Positions 46,292 through 56,367 of a DNA stretch of 64,000 nt are shown here, one piece after another (within the stretch, counting starts at the first letter, position 1; every line of letters starts with the position of its first letter). The stretch spans positions 1-64,000 of the forward strand of contig CAVTOR010000030.1 of the NCBI GenBank assembly GCA_963736235.1, given 5' to 3'. Both the position numbers and the translations under genes were made by a program. The notes under the pieces were generated by a model that was not told where the DNA came from, made no database searches, and saw only the letters and a program-made list of their open reading frames with translations. Origin of the DNA: CAVORB01 sp963736235. GTDB lineage: Bacteria; Pseudomonadota; Gammaproteobacteria; Chromatiales; Chromatiaceae.

Positions 46292-48344
46292 ATGAGCAAG
46301 CCTTCGCCGCTCTCTCATGTTCGCAATATCGGTGTCGCCGCCCACGTGGATGCGGGCAAGACCACCCTGACTGAGCGCATACTCTACTACACTGGCGCCT
46401 CACACAAGATCGGGGAGGTGCACGACGGCGCGGCCCATATGGACTACATGGCCGAGGAGCAGAGCCACGGCATCACGATCACCTCGGCGGTGACCAAGGC
46501 CCCCTGGCGCGACCATGTCCTGCAGATCGTCGACACCCCCGGGCATGTGGATTTCACGATCGAGGTGGAGCGCTCCATGCGCGTTCTCGACGGCTGCATC
46601 CTGGTGCTCGACGGCGTGCGCGGCGTCGAGCCGCAAACCGAAACCGTATGGCGCCAGCGCTCGCGGTTCAACCTCCCAGTGCTCTTCTTCATCAACAAGA
46701 TGGATCGGCCTGGTGCAGACTTCGATCACTGCCTTGCCAGCATCCGCAAACGGCTTGGCGGCGACCCGGTCGCCATCACCGTTCCCTTGCCCGATCAGCA
46801 CTCCGTTGTCCATCTGATCGACAAGACCCTGCTGAAGTTCACTGGCGATCTCGGGCAGGAGGTCGTTTCGGAGCCCTGTCCCGAGAGCATCTGGCAGCAG
46901 GTGAGCGTCTACCGCGAGGGTCTGCTGCTGGCGGCGGCGGAAGCGGACGAGGGTCTCGCCGACCGTGTCCTCTCCGGCGACGAGCCCGATTCCAAAGAAT
47001 TGTGGGCGGCCCTGCGGCGCGGCACCCTGGCCGGGAGCTCTTTTCCGTGCTTTGGAGGCAGCGCTCTGCGCAACCTCGGCGTGCAGCCGGTGCTCGACGC
47101 GGCGGTCGAGCTTCTGCCGGCGCCCCTGGACCGCCCGCCCTCCTGCGCGGTTCGGCCGGACGGCTCGCTAGAGACGGTGGCGATGGACGGTAAGGGGCCG
47201 CTCGCCGCCCTGGTCTTCAAGGTCCAGATGTGGGAAGGCCGGCGCCATGTCTTCACCCGTGTCTACCAGAACCGCCTGCGGCCCGGGGATACGGTGGCGT
47301 TCCGGACCGCGGATGGGCGCACGGTGAAGGAGCACGTCGCCCGCATCTTCGACGTGGACGCCGGACGCAAGACCAAGCTCGACGTCGCCGAGCCGGGTCA
47401 GATCGTGCTGCTCGCCGGCCTGCGTCACGCCACGACGGGAGACACCCTGTGCCAGCCGGGCCACCTGCTGAGCCTCGAGCGCATCGATACCCGCGACCCG
47501 GTGCTGAGCCTGGCGATCGAGCCCGCGGCCAAGGCTGACGAGGAGAAACTGCTGGAGGCGCTCGACAAGGTTCTGCAGGAGGACCCGACCTTGCGTGTCG
47601 AGGAGGACCCGGAGACGGGACAGCGCCTGCTGCGCGGCATGGGCGAGCTGCACCTGCAGATCGTGCTCGAGCGCCTGGAGCGGGAGTTCGGCCTCAAGGT
47701 GCGCACCGGGCGCCCGGCGGTGGCGGTGCGGGAGACCGTCCGTGCCGCGGCCGTTGGCGACGCCCTCTATGCCCCGCCCCCGGTGCCGGACCAGCGGATT
47801 CCGGAACGCACCGCTCGCGCGGTGGTCAGAATTTCACCGCGGGATCGCGGCGCCGGTATTCTGGTCCGGAACGCGCCCTTCGTGCTTCCGGAAGGGGCCG
47901 TCATGACCCCCGAGCAGGCCCAGGCGGTGGAGACGGGCGTGCGACTCGCCCTCGCGGCCGGGCCGTTGCAGGGCGCGACCGTGCAGGACGTGGAGGTGGC
48001 GGTCTCGCAGGTCGAGCTCTTTGGCCAGGCGTCCACGACCGAGGCCCTGAGCGCTGCCGCGGCCAGGGCGGTGCACAAGGCGGTCGAGAAGGCGGAGCCG
48101 GCCCTCCTGCGGCCGTTGATGGCGGTGGAGGTGGTGGTTCCCAAGTCCAATCTTGGCGCGGTGCTGGGTGATCTGCAGTCCCGCCATGCGGTGATTCGCG
48201 ATACCCGGACCGAGGGCGGAGACTGTCACCATCGACTGCGAGGTGGCCCTGGAGCGCCTGCTGGGATACACGACGGACCTGCGCAGCCAGACCCAGGGGC
48301 GGGGCCAGTTCACCATGCTGTTCGACCGTTTCGACCTTACGTAG
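46292..48344 (+). CDS. Elongation factor G paralogue (FusA-like GTPase), 3' frameshift
   Basis: ~683 residues. G1 AHVDAGKTTLTE, G2/switch EEQSHGITITSAV, G3 DTPGHVDF, G4 INKMDRPGADF; later domains include FKVQMWEGRRHVFTRVY (domain II) and LRGMGELHLQIVLERLEREF (domain III), with domain IV reduced relative to main EF-G. The C-terminus is in another frame: after RDTRTEG one extra base near 48214-48222 must be removed, giving TVTIDCEVALERLLGYTTDL and QTQGRGQFTMLFDRFDLT, stop 48342-48344. Reading on in the first frame produces nonsense. Length and divergence fit the second EF-G (type II or recycling-type) rather than canonical fusA of the str operon. Only 25 bases separate its start from the divergent transpeptidase start. 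Confidence 0.85.
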
Positions 48345-48400
48345 GACGGTCTCGCCCCAGCTGGACGTGGCTGTGCTGCACCCGCGTTGGCGGTACACTA

Positions 48401-48420
48401 ACGGGAACGATTCCCATTCA
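48401..48420 (+). promoter_or_regulatory. Possible Fur-box-like operator before feoA
   Basis: ACGGGAACGATTCCCATTCA contains the perfect inverted repeat GGGAA-CGA-TTCCC and a GAT/CATT spacing reminiscent of Fur operators; TACACT just upstream (48394-48399) could be a -10. Match to the Fur consensus is only partial, so this is a candidate based mainly on position. Confidence 0.35.
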
Positions 48421-48440
48421 GCTTTCGATTCGGACCCCTC

Positions 48441-48710
48441 ATGGCACCCGCGCAGCCGCCCCTCGTTCCGCTCCACGACCTGGCTCTCGGTGTGCCCGCG
48501 CGGGTCGCCGAGATCCGCGGGGGACGCCAGCTCGTGCGCCGGCTGATGGCGCTGGGCGTGCGCGTCGGCAGCGAGATCCGGGTTCTGCAGCATCGCGGCG
48601 GAGGGCTTGTGGTCTCGCTCGGCGACACGCGGGTCGCGCTCGGCGGGGGCGTCGTCGACAAGCTGTCGGTAGAGCCCCTGACGCGGCACGCCGTGCCCGA
48701 AGCGTCTTAG
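48441..48710 (+). CDS. feoA: FeoA, ferrous iron transport accessory protein
   Basis: 89 residues with the SH3-like FeoA fold: LALGVPARVAEIRGGRQLVRR, LMALGVRVGSEIRVLQHRG and VSLGDTRVALGGGVVDKLSV. Cytoplasmic partner of FeoB. The first gene of feoABC, 59 bases before feoB. Confidence 0.9.
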   Translation: MAPAQPPLVPLHDLALGVPARVAEIRGGRQLVRRLMALGVRVGSEIRVLQHRGGGLVVSLGDTRVALGGGVVDKLSVEPLTRHAVPEAS

Positions 48711-48769
48711 GCGTAACCTAAGAGACTTCCCTATTCCCCGCCCTCGAACCTAGCCTCAGTGGCACCGAT

Positions 48770-51127
48770 ATGGCCTGTTGCGAACATGACGGTCAAGCTA
48801 TCCCGGAGAGATCCGCCGGCGCCTTGACCATTGCCCTGGCGGGGAACCCCAACTGCGGCAAGTCGGCCCTGTTTAACGCCTTCACCGGCATTCGGCAGAA
48901 GACGGGTAACTGGCCGGGGGTCACGGTGGAGCGAAAGGAAGGCCGACTGGAGCTCGACCGACGTGAGATCCGGGTCATCGATCTACCGGGCATCTACTCC
49001 CTCGACGCAGGCTCCCTGGACGAGCGGGTGACGCGCGACTATCTGCTGTCTCGGGACGCAGACCTGATCGTCAACGTGGTGGACGCGTCTAATCTGGAGC
49101 GAAACCTGTATCTCACGGTGCAGCTACTGGAGATGGGGGTGCCGCTGATCCTTGCGCTCAACATGATGGACGTAGCGCGCAAGCGCGGCATCGAGCTCGA
49201 TCCCGCCCTCCTTGCCCGGGAGATCGGCTGTCCCGCGGTGCCGGTGGTGGCGGTTACGCAGGAGGGGCTCACCGAGCTCAAGGCGCGCATGCTGTCGGTC
49301 GCAGACGGCAAGCAGGGAGGAGGTTTCTCCCTTGCCCAGGAGGAGTGCGTGGAGCAGGCGGTGGTGGATATCGCGCCGCGCTTCGAGGCCGACGCGGCCA
49401 AGGCCAACACCCGCTGGCTGGCGCTCAAGCTGCTCGAGGGCGACCCCGCCGCGGACGGCATCGCGGACGCGGAGACCAAACAGCTGGCGGCTCACTGGCG
49501 CACGGTCATCGAGGACCGCTCGGGGGAGGAGGCCGATATCCACATCGCCGATACCCGCTTCGGCCATGCCCACACCCTGGCGCAACGGGTCGCCAGGCAC
49601 CGGGGCCGGGTGGGCAAGACCCTCACTGACCGTATCGACCGGGTGGTGCTGAGCCGCATCTGGGGCATCCCGCTCTTTCTCGCGGTCATGTACCTGATGT
49701 TCGTCTTCACCATCAATCTGGGTGGGGCCTTCATCGACTTCTTCGACGGCGTTGCCGGCGCCCTGTTCGTGGATGGGCTGGGGGCCTGGCTGGCGGGGCT
49801 GGGTGCCCCGGCCTGGCTGAGCCTGGTCCTGGCCGGGGGGATCGGCGGCGGGCTGCAGGTGGTGGCTACCTTTGTCCCCATCATCGCGAGTCTCTATCTC
49901 TTCCTGTCCGTGGTGGAGGACACCGGCTACATGGCTCGCGCCGCCTTCGTCATGGACCGGTTCATGCGCTCCATCGGGCTGCCCGGCAAGGCGTTCGTGC
50001 CGCTGATCGTGGGCTTCGGGTGCAACGTGCCGGCGGTGATGGCCACGCGCACGCTAGAGAACGAGCGCGAGCGCAAGCTCACCATACTGATGAACCCCTT
50101 CATGTCCTGCGGGGCGCGGTTGCCGGTCTACGTGCTGTTCGCCTCGGCCTTCTTTCCCAACGCGGGCCAGAACGTGGTGTTCGCGCTCTATCTCACCGGC
50201 ATCGTGGTCGCTGTCCTGACCGGGCTGGTGATGAGGAACACCCTGCTTCGAGGGGAGAGCACCGGCTTCATGATGGAGCTCCCGCCGTATCACCTGCCGA
50301 CGCTCAAGGGGGTCCTGCTGCGCACCTGGGACCGGGTCAAGCTGTTTCTCAAGGAGGCGGGGCGGGTGATCGTGGTCATGGTGCTGGCGCTGAACATCCT
50401 TGGCAGCGTGGGCACCGACGGCAGCCTGGGCGAGGTCGAGAGCGACCAGTCCGTGCTGGGGGCGGTGAGCCGCACGGCAACGCCCCTGTTCGCACCGCTG
50501 GGCATTCGCGAGGATAACTGGCCGGCGGTCCTGGGCGTCTTCTCGGGGGTCCTGGCCAAGGAGGTGATCGTGGGCACCCTGGATTCCCTCTATGGACGGC
50601 TCGCCGCGGAGGCCCAGCCCCAGGCGCCGGCTCGGCCGTTCGACCTGTTCTCGTCCCTGGCTGCCGCGGCGGCCACCGTCCCTGCCAATCTGGCCGCGGT
50701 GGGTGAGACGCTGCTCGACCCCCTGGGGCTCGGTGTCGGGGATCTGAGCGACCGCGAGCAAGTCGCTTCATCGCAGGGTGTGAGCGCGGGCACCTTCGGC
50801 GCCATGGAGGCCCGCTTCGACGGTCGGATCGGCGCTTTCGCGTATCTGCTGTTCGTGCTGCTGTACTTCCCCTGCGCCGCCACGGTCGGCGCCATCGTGC
50901 GCGAGGCGGGGGCGCCCTGGGCCGCCTTTGTCGCCGCCTGGTCCACCGGCATTGCCTTCGTCACCGCCACCCTCTTCTACCAGGCCGCAACCTTCGAGCG
51001 TCACCCCGCGAGCTCGGCGGCCTGGATCGTCGGTCTCTCGGTCCTGCTGGCGGTGGTGTTCGCGGCCTTGCGTGCCTGGGCCCGCAACGGGCGCGGCCGC
51101 CTCGCCGCCGCGGGGGCGGACGCGTGA
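48770..51127 (+). CDS. feoB: FeoB, ferrous iron transporter
   Basis: 785 residues. N-terminal G domain: G1 GNPNCGKS (25-32), G3 DLPG (71-74), G4 NMMD (~140), followed by the GDI helical domain. The membrane part contains two Gate-type repeats with the conserved VGFGCNVPA and FMSCGARLPVY segments, whose Cys residues are thought to line the Fe2+ path. A second G(A)FGAMEARF-type segment near the end is normal. Intact frame. The last codons overlap feoC (GTGA). Confidence 0.96.
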   Translation: MACCEHDGQAIPERSAGALTIALAGNPNCGKSALFNAFTGIRQKTGNWPGVTVERKEGRLELDRREIRVIDLPGIYSLDAGSLDERVTRDYLLSRDADLIVNVVDASNLERNLYLTVQLLEMGVPLILALNMMDVARKRGIELDPALLAREIGCPAVPVVAVTQEGLTELKARMLSVADGKQGGGFSLAQEECVEQAVVDIAPRFEADAAKANTRWLALKLLEGDPAADGIADAETKQLAAHWRTVIEDRSGEEADIHIADTRFGHAHTLAQRVARHRGRVGKTLTDRIDRVVLSRIWGIPLFLAVMYLMFVFTINLGGAFIDFFDGVAGALFVDGLGAWLAGLGAPAWLSLVLAGGIGGGLQVVATFVPIIASLYLFLSVVEDTGYMARAAFVMDRFMRSIGLPGKAFVPLIVGFGCNVPAVMATRTLENERERKLTILMNPFMSCGARLPVYVLFASAFFPNAGQNVVFALYLTGIVVAVLTGLVMRNTLLRGESTGFMMELPPYHLPTLKGVLLRTWDRVKLFLKEAGRVIVVMVLALNILGSVGTDGSLGEVESDQSVLGAVSRTATPLFAPLGIREDNWPAVLGVFSGVLAKEVIVGTLDSLYGRLAAEAQPQAPARPFDLFSSLAAAAATVPANLAAVGETLLDPLGLGVGDLSDREQVASSQGVSAGTFGAMEARFDGRIGAFAYLLFVLLYFPCAATVGAIVREAGAPWAAFVAAWSTGIAFVTATLFYQAATFERHPASSAAWIVGLSVLLAVVFAALRAWARNGRGRLAAAGADA

Positions 51128-51411
51128 TCCTCTCGGATCTCAGGCGCTACTTGCAGGAGCGGGAAGAGGCCACCCTCTCGGACATGGCCCGGCGTTTTCA
51201 GGCCGATCCGGAGGTGGTGCGGGCCATGCTGGAGGTCTGGATCGCGAAGGGGAGGATCGAGCGCTGCGCACCCTCACCCGCCTGCGCGGGCAACTGCAAC
51301 CAATGCGGTCCAGGCGCGGCGGAAGTCTATCGATGGACGGGCGGGGGGCGCGACAAGCTCGATGCCGGAGCCCGGGACGGCAGCGAGGACGGACCGAAGG
51401 CCGGTGGTTAG
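51124..51411 (+). CDS. feoC: FeoC-like winged-helix protein
   Basis: 95 residues. Winged-helix start (ILSDLRRYLQEREEATLSDM, then FQADPEVVRAML) and a Cys-rich loop CAPSPACAGNCNQC that may hold an iron-sulfur cluster. FeoC proteins regulate or stabilise FeoB. GTG start overlapping the feoB stop. The C-terminal ~25 residues are a Gly/Asp-rich tail not seen in short FeoC proteins. Confidence 0.88.
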   Translation: MILSDLRRYLQEREEATLSDMARRFQADPEVVRAMLEVWIAKGRIERCAPSPACAGNCNQCGPGAAEVYRWTGGGRDKLDAGARDGSEDGPKAGG

Positions 51412-51428
51412 CGGCCGCCCCGCCGCTA
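51409..51428. terminator. Inverted repeat spanning two convergent stop codons
   Basis: TAGCGGC / GCCGCTA with a six-base loop; the arms include the TAG stop of feoC and the TAG stop of the SPOR gene. No T-tract, so termination strength is doubtful. Confidence 0.35.
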
Positions 51429-52025
51429 CTTGAGCTTGATCGTGATGCTCTCCAGCCCCTTACGCGAGAGCTGTGCGCGGGCCTGGTTGATGGCGTCCTT
51501 GTCGCGGTAGGGCCCGGCGCGCACCCGGTGGTAGGTGTCCTTGCCGTTGATGGTCACCTGTTGGATCTGGGCCTGGATCCCGCTCAGGGCAAGCTGCGCC
51601 TTCAGCCGCTCGGCCTCGCTCACGTTGCGGTACGAGGCGACCTGCAGCAGGTAAGAGCCGTCGGCGGTAGCGGCGGGCGGGGTCTGCGTCAGCGCCTCGT
51701 TAGGCTGCGCGGGCTGAGCTGCCGGATCCGGCTTCTGCGGCTTGGGCGGAAGAGGCGGCGGCTTGGCGGCGAGGTCCTCGTCCGGCACCACCACCTCCAT
51801 CTCCGGCAGGATGTTGTAGAAATCGAAGCGCGGCTTTGCGGCCGGGCGCTGCTCCGGCTTTGCGACCGCCGGGCCGGGCGCCGACCGTTCGGCGTCCTGC
51901 ATCGTCCAGGCCAGTCCCACGCCGAAGGCCCCGACCACCACCCCGGTGACGAACCAGAAGAAGCCCGAGCTGCGGTTGCCGCGGCGCGACCTGGTGCTGG
52001 CGCGCGACCTGTAATCCCTTGCCAT
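51426..52025 (-). CDS. SPOR-domain cell-division protein, FtsN-like
   Basis: 199 residues. Basic N-terminus, one membrane helix (GFFWFVTGVVVGAFGVGLAW, ~21-40), a Pro/Ala-rich periplasmic linker with the FDFYNILPEMEVVVPDED segment typical of FtsN-like proteins next to argS, and a C-terminal SPOR domain (YLLQVASYRNVSEAERLKAQ, KDTYHRVRAGPYRDKDAI) that binds denuded glycan strands at the septum. Located 10 bases downstream of argS, the conserved arrangement. Confidence 0.88.
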   Translation of the reverse strand: MARDYRSRASTRSRRGNRSSGFFWFVTGVVVGAFGVGLAWTMQDAERSAPGPAVAKPEQRPAAKPRFDFYNILPEMEVVVPDEDLAAKPPPLPPKPQKPDPAAQPAQPNEALTQTPPAATADGSYLLQVASYRNVSEAERLKAQLALSGIQAQIQQVTINGKDTYHRVRAGPYRDKDAINQARAQLSRKGLESITIKLK

Positions 52026-52035
52026 GCTACTTCCC

Positions 52036-53805
52036 CTACATGCTCTCGGGCGCCGACACGCCGAGCAGGTTGAGCCCGTTGCGCAGCGCCACCCTGGCCG
52101 CAAGGATCAGCTTGATGCGCGCGTCGCGCAGGTTCGCGTCCGCCACCAGGAACTGGTGAGCGTTGTAATAGGTGTGGAAGTCGTTCGCCAGCTCTCGCAG
52201 GTAGTGGGTCAGCTGGTGCGGCTCCTCGCTCATGGCCGCTGCCTCGACCACCTCCGGATAACGCGAGAGGGTCTTGAGCAACGCCAACTCGTGCCCTTCG
52301 ACCAGGCGCTCGAGATTGGCCTCGCCCGCCGTCGGCTCCACCGCGATGCCATTGTCGCCGGCCTGCCGCAGGACGCTGCACACCCGGGCGTGAGCGTACT
52401 GCACATAGTAGACGGGGTTGTCCGCGGACTGGGACTTGGCCAGGTCCAGGTCGAAATCGAGATGCTGCTCGCAGCGGCGCATGACGTAGAAGAAGCGGGC
52501 GGCGTCGCGGCCAACCTCCTTGCGCAGCTGACGCAGGGTGACGAATTCCCCCGAGCGGGTAGACATCTGCGCCTTCTCGCCGCCGCGGTAGAGGATGGCG
52601 AACTGCACCAGCAACACGTCGAGCTTGGAATCGTCGTCGCCGAGGGCGCGGAGCGCCGCCTTGACCCGCGGCACGTAGCCGTGGTGATCGGCCCCCCACA
52701 CATCGATCACGCGGTCGAAGCCGCGCTCGAGCTTGTCCATGTGGTAGGCGATATCGGAGGCGAAGTAGGTGCTCTGGCCGTTCTCGCGCACCACCACCCG
52801 GTCCTTCTCGTCGCCGAAGTCGCTGGAGCGGAACCACTGTGCCCCGCCCTTCTCGTACAGATGGCCGGATTCACGCAGGCGCTCGATGGCGCGGTTGACG
52901 GCGCCCTTCTCGGTCAGGGATCGCTCGGAGAACCATTCCTCGTACTCGACGCCGAACAGCGCCAGGTCGTCGCGGATATCGTCCAGGATGGTGTTGAGCC
53001 CCAGCTCGAACACATAGCGGTAACGGTTGTCGCCGAGCAGCCGCTTGGCGTTGGCGATCAGGCCGTCGATGTGGGCCTCCTTGTCGCCGTCCGGGGCGTC
53101 GGGGCGCTCGTCCGGCGGCACGCCGCCAAATACCTCGCCGGCGTCACGGCGGTAGTCGTCCCCGTGCTCCCGGTGCAGGGTGGCGGCGATGTCCCAGACA
53201 TAGTCGCCCTTGTAACCGTTGCTCGGGAAGTCGAGCTCCTCGCCGCAGAGCTCCAGGTACCTGAGCCACACCGAGGTACCGAGGATGTCCATCTGCCGCC
53301 CGGCGTCGTTGACGTAATACTCCCGATGGACCTCGAAGCCGACCGCCGCGAGCAGGTCCGCCACCACGGCACCGTAAGCCGCGCCGCGGCCGTGGCCGAC
53401 ATGCAGCGGCCCGGTGGGGTTGGCGGAGACGAACTCCACCTGCACCCGCTTGCCGGCGCCGAGATCGCTGCGGCCGTACGCGTGGCCGGCGTTCAGGATC
53501 AGCGGCACCAGGGACAGGTAGGCCGCGGGCGAGAGGTAGAAGTTCACGAAACCGGGACCCGCGATCTCGACGCGCTCGATCAAGGGCGAGCCGGGCAGCG
53601 CCTGCACCAGCCGCTCGGCCAGATCGCGGGGCCGCGCGCGCGCCGCCTTCGCCATCACCATGGCCACGTTGGTGGCGAAGTCGCCGTGGCTCGTGTCGCG
53701 GGCGCGCTCGATCACCGGGGCCGCCGGCTCAGTTCCCGGGAGGGTCCCATCGGCGGCCAGCCGGGCGAGGGCGGATTGGACGAGATCCTGGACCTGTTGC
53801 TTCAT
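52036..53805 (-). CDS. argS: ArgS, arginyl-tRNA synthetase
   Basis: 589 residues from ATG 53805. Class I aminoacyl-tRNA synthetase with N-terminal Add-1 domain, HIGH-type motif PTGPLHVGHGR (HVGH at 135-138) and a degenerate KMSKS, as usual for ArgRS (KAQMSTRSGEFVTL). The C-terminal DALR anticodon-binding domain ends LRNGLNLLGVSAPESM. Complete frame. Confidence 0.95.
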   Translation of the reverse strand: MKQQVQDLVQSALARLAADGTLPGTEPAAPVIERARDTSHGDFATNVAMVMAKAARARPRDLAERLVQALPGSPLIERVEIAGPGFVNFYLSPAAYLSLVPLILNAGHAYGRSDLGAGKRVQVEFVSANPTGPLHVGHGRGAAYGAVVADLLAAVGFEVHREYYVNDAGRQMDILGTSVWLRYLELCGEELDFPSNGYKGDYVWDIAATLHREHGDDYRRDAGEVFGGVPPDERPDAPDGDKEAHIDGLIANAKRLLGDNRYRYVFELGLNTILDDIRDDLALFGVEYEEWFSERSLTEKGAVNRAIERLRESGHLYEKGGAQWFRSSDFGDEKDRVVVRENGQSTYFASDIAYHMDKLERGFDRVIDVWGADHHGYVPRVKAALRALGDDDSKLDVLLVQFAILYRGGEKAQMSTRSGEFVTLRQLRKEVGRDAARFFYVMRRCEQHLDFDLDLAKSQSADNPVYYVQYAHARVCSVLRQAGDNGIAVEPTAGEANLERLVEGHELALLKTLSRYPEVVEAAAMSEEPHQLTHYLRELANDFHTYYNAHQFLVADANLRDARIKLILAARVALRNGLNLLGVSAPESM

Positions 53806-53875
53806 CTGACGGCGATCGATCGGGCGGGGCGGGTTGCTAGGCAGAGAACCGTGAAGGATACCAGGAATCCGCCCC

Positions 53876-56095
53876 TCAGAGCATTTCCTGGGGGTCGACG
53901 TCCAGCGACCAGCGGACCTTGGCGTGGCCCTTGAGGCTCCGCACCTCACCCATCCAAGCGGCGAGGAAGCGATGCAGGGCGGGTCGGCTGGGCGACTGCA
54001 CCAGGAGCTGGGCGCGGTAGCGCCCCGCGCGCCTCTCCATCGGCGCCGGCACCGGGCCGAGCAGCTGGACGCCGCCTGGGAGCAGGCCGAGCCCGCTCGC
54101 GGCGGCGGCCCGCAGCATGTCCTTCGCCGCATCCGGCAATGGCGACTCGGCCCGCATCAGGGCCTGGTGCGTGTAGGGCGGCAGCTCGGCCGCCCGCCGC
54201 TCTTCCAGGGCTGCCGCGGCGAAGCTGGGGTATCCGCTGCGCAGCAGGGTCGTGAGCAGGGGGTGGTCCGGGTGGCGGGTCTGCAGCACGACCTTGCCTG
54301 GACGCTCGGCGCGTCCCGCCCGGCCCGCCACCTGAACCACGAGCTGGGCCATACGCTCGGGGCCCCGGAAGTCCGCCCCGTAGAGCCCCTGGTCCAGGTC
54401 GAGAATGCCCACCAGGGTCACGGCGGGGAAGTGATGCCCCTTGGCCAGCATCTGGGTGCCGAGCAGCAGCGGAAATTCGCCGCGCCGGGCCGCCGCCAGC
54501 AGGCGCACCAGCTCGCCCTTGCGGCGGGTGCTGTCGCGGTCGACCCGGGCCAGCGGGACCTCGGGGAAGAGCCCGCGGATCTCCTCGTCCAGCCGCTCGG
54601 TGCCGCGGCCCAGGGGACGCGGCTCCGGCCCCTGGCACGCGGGGCAGACCCGGGGTACCGGGTTGGTCAGGCCGCAGTGGTGGCACCACAATCGGTTATC
54701 GGAGAGGTGAAGCGTCAGGCGGGCGTCGCAGCGGGGGCATTCCCCGACCCAGCCGCAGGCGTGGCAGGTGAGCACGGGGGCGAAGCCGCGCCGATTGAGG
54801 AACAACAGCACCTGCTCCCCGGCGGCGAAGCGCTCCCCCATCATGCGGATCAGCACCGGCGATAGCCCCGCCTGCAAGGGCTGGGCGCGGATGTCCAGCA
54901 AGGCGATCTCAGGCGGGCGGGCCCCGCCCGCGCGCTCGGGCAGCTCGAGCAGCCCGTAGCGACCGCTGCGCGCGTTGTGCAGGGTCTCCAGCGACGGGGT
55001 GGCGGAGCCCAGGACGACCGGGCAGCCCGCATGTTGGCCGCGGCGCACCGCCAGGTCCCGGGCCGAGTAGCGGAAGCCGTCCTGCTGCTTGAACGAGAGG
55101 TCGTGCTCCTCGTCCACTAGGATGAGGCCGAGGCGCGGCAGGGGGGTGAACACCGCCGAGCGGGTGCCGAGTACCAGGGCGGCGTCTCCGCGCGCGGCGC
55201 TTCGCCAGGCGCGCTCCCGCTCTCCCTGGCTCAGCGACGAGTGCAGGATCACCATGGGCTCCGTGATCCGCGCTTGCAACCGGCGCGCGAGCTGCGGTGT
55301 GAGGCCGATCTCCGGCACCAGTACCAGGGCCTGTCGGCCGGCCTCGATCACCGACCGCAGCAACCGGATGTAGACCTCGGTCTTGCCGCTGCCCGTCACG
55401 CCTTCGAGCAGGAAGGCCCGGTAGCGGCCCAGGGATCCGTGCACCGCGTCCACCGCTACCTGTTGACCTTGGTTGAGTTTCGGGTCGGGTTTCGGCGGGG
55501 CCGAAGACTCGCCCGCGGGTGCCGACTCCAGGCGGAAACGCTCGGCCCACTCCTTCGCGCCCAGGGCGCGCAGCGCGGCGGCGCAGTCGCCCAGCCGGCG
55601 CGTGAGCTCCGCGACCGGCAGCCCCTCGGGGTGAGCACGCAGCAGCTCCGCGACCCGGGCCTGTTTCGGGGCGCGGGAGAGGCCGTCGGCGGCTCGCTCT
55701 CGGCCCTTGGGGGTGAGTCGCCAACCCGGTTCTCCGGGTTCCGTCGGCGTCCCTTGCCGGCGAAGGCCCTGGGGCAGGGCGCTGAACAGGGCATCGCCCG
55801 GGGGGTGCTGGTAGTAGGCCGCGGCCCAGAGGACGAGCTGGAGGTCCGCCTGATCGAGCAAGGGCGCGGGGTCGAGCACGGTCTCGATCTCCTTGAGCCG
55901 GTCCAAGGGCTGCTGCGTCCCCTGGGCCAGCTCCACCACCATCCCGATCCGGCTGCGCCGGCCGAACGGCACGCGGACCCTGACCCCGGGGACTGGTGTG
56001 CCCCCACGCTCGGCGGACGCGGGCAGATAGTCGAACAGCGTCGGGAGCGGCGCCGCGACGGCGATCCGCAGGATGGTGGGAGGCTCCGTGATCAT
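53876..56095 (-). CDS. priA: PriA, primosomal helicase
   Basis: 739 residues. N-terminal 3'-DNA-end-binding domain (LRIAVAAPLPTLFDYL), superfamily-2 helicase core with Walker A GVTGSGKT (232-239) and DEEH box (ILVDEEHDLSFKQQ), and the zinc-binding insertion with four Cys pairs (CHACGWVGECPRC; CHHCGLTNPVPRVCPAC). Restarts collapsed replication forks. Intact, downstream of nothing on its strand; its promoter should lie in the 56096-56653 gap. Confidence 0.95.
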   Translation of the reverse strand: MITEPPTILRIAVAAPLPTLFDYLPASAERGGTPVPGVRVRVPFGRRSRIGMVVELAQGTQQPLDRLKEIETVLDPAPLLDQADLQLVLWAAAYYQHPPGDALFSALPQGLRRQGTPTEPGEPGWRLTPKGRERAADGLSRAPKQARVAELLRAHPEGLPVAELTRRLGDCAAALRALGAKEWAERFRLESAPAGESSAPPKPDPKLNQGQQVAVDAVHGSLGRYRAFLLEGVTGSGKTEVYIRLLRSVIEAGRQALVLVPEIGLTPQLARRLQARITEPMVILHSSLSQGERERAWRSAARGDAALVLGTRSAVFTPLPRLGLILVDEEHDLSFKQQDGFRYSARDLAVRRGQHAGCPVVLGSATPSLETLHNARSGRYGLLELPERAGGARPPEIALLDIRAQPLQAGLSPVLIRMMGERFAAGEQVLLFLNRRGFAPVLTCHACGWVGECPRCDARLTLHLSDNRLWCHHCGLTNPVPRVCPACQGPEPRPLGRGTERLDEEIRGLFPEVPLARVDRDSTRRKGELVRLLAAARRGEFPLLLGTQMLAKGHHFPAVTLVGILDLDQGLYGADFRGPERMAQLVVQVAGRAGRAERPGKVVLQTRHPDHPLLTTLLRSGYPSFAAAALEERRAAELPPYTHQALMRAESPLPDAAKDMLRAAAASGLGLLPGGVQLLGPVPAPMERRAGRYRAQLLVQSPSRPALHRFLAAWMGEVRSLKGHAKVRWSLDVDPQEML

Positions 56096-56274
56096 GGATT
56101 GATTCGTCGCTGTTGGGCCTGACCCGGATACGCGGACCCGTCGAACTGGAAGGGAAGCTTGAGCTCGATTCTATCGGGCTTCGCGCTCGCCGGCGTCCCG
56201 TACTTAATGGCCACTCCTCATATGGTATTTGCGAAAACGCGCGCAAGCCTATGTCTGGTAGTGATAAGTGCTGT

Positions 56275-56297
56275 TTATGCACAAACGCTGTGGATAA
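56275..56297. promoter_or_regulatory. Pair of opposed DnaA boxes
   Basis: TTATGCACA (56275-56283) and TGTGGATAA (56289-56297, reverse complement of TTATCCACA) both fit the DnaA-box consensus TTATNCACA, in opposite orientation, five bases apart. The region lies upstream of priA, so DnaA control of priA or a DnaA-titrating site is possible. Confidence 0.6.
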
Positions 56298-56339
56298 CTC
56301 TGGGGAAAACTCATCGCGGTTGGCCGCGAGCCCCAGTCA

Positions 56340-56367
56340 TTGCTTAAGGTGCGTTAAGCTGTATAGA
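56340..56367 (+). promoter_or_regulatory. Candidate sigma-70 promoter
   Basis: TTGCTT (56340-56345) and TATAGA (56362-56367) are separated by 16 bases. It points towards the HNH gene, whose start is ~290 bases downstream, a long leader. Confidence 0.4.

Noticed and set aside
48345..48721. C-terminal extension of the EF-G paralogue to 48721
   Set aside because: It is an out-of-frame run-on through an indel; the true C-terminus is in another frame and stops at 48344, and the extension overlaps feoA.
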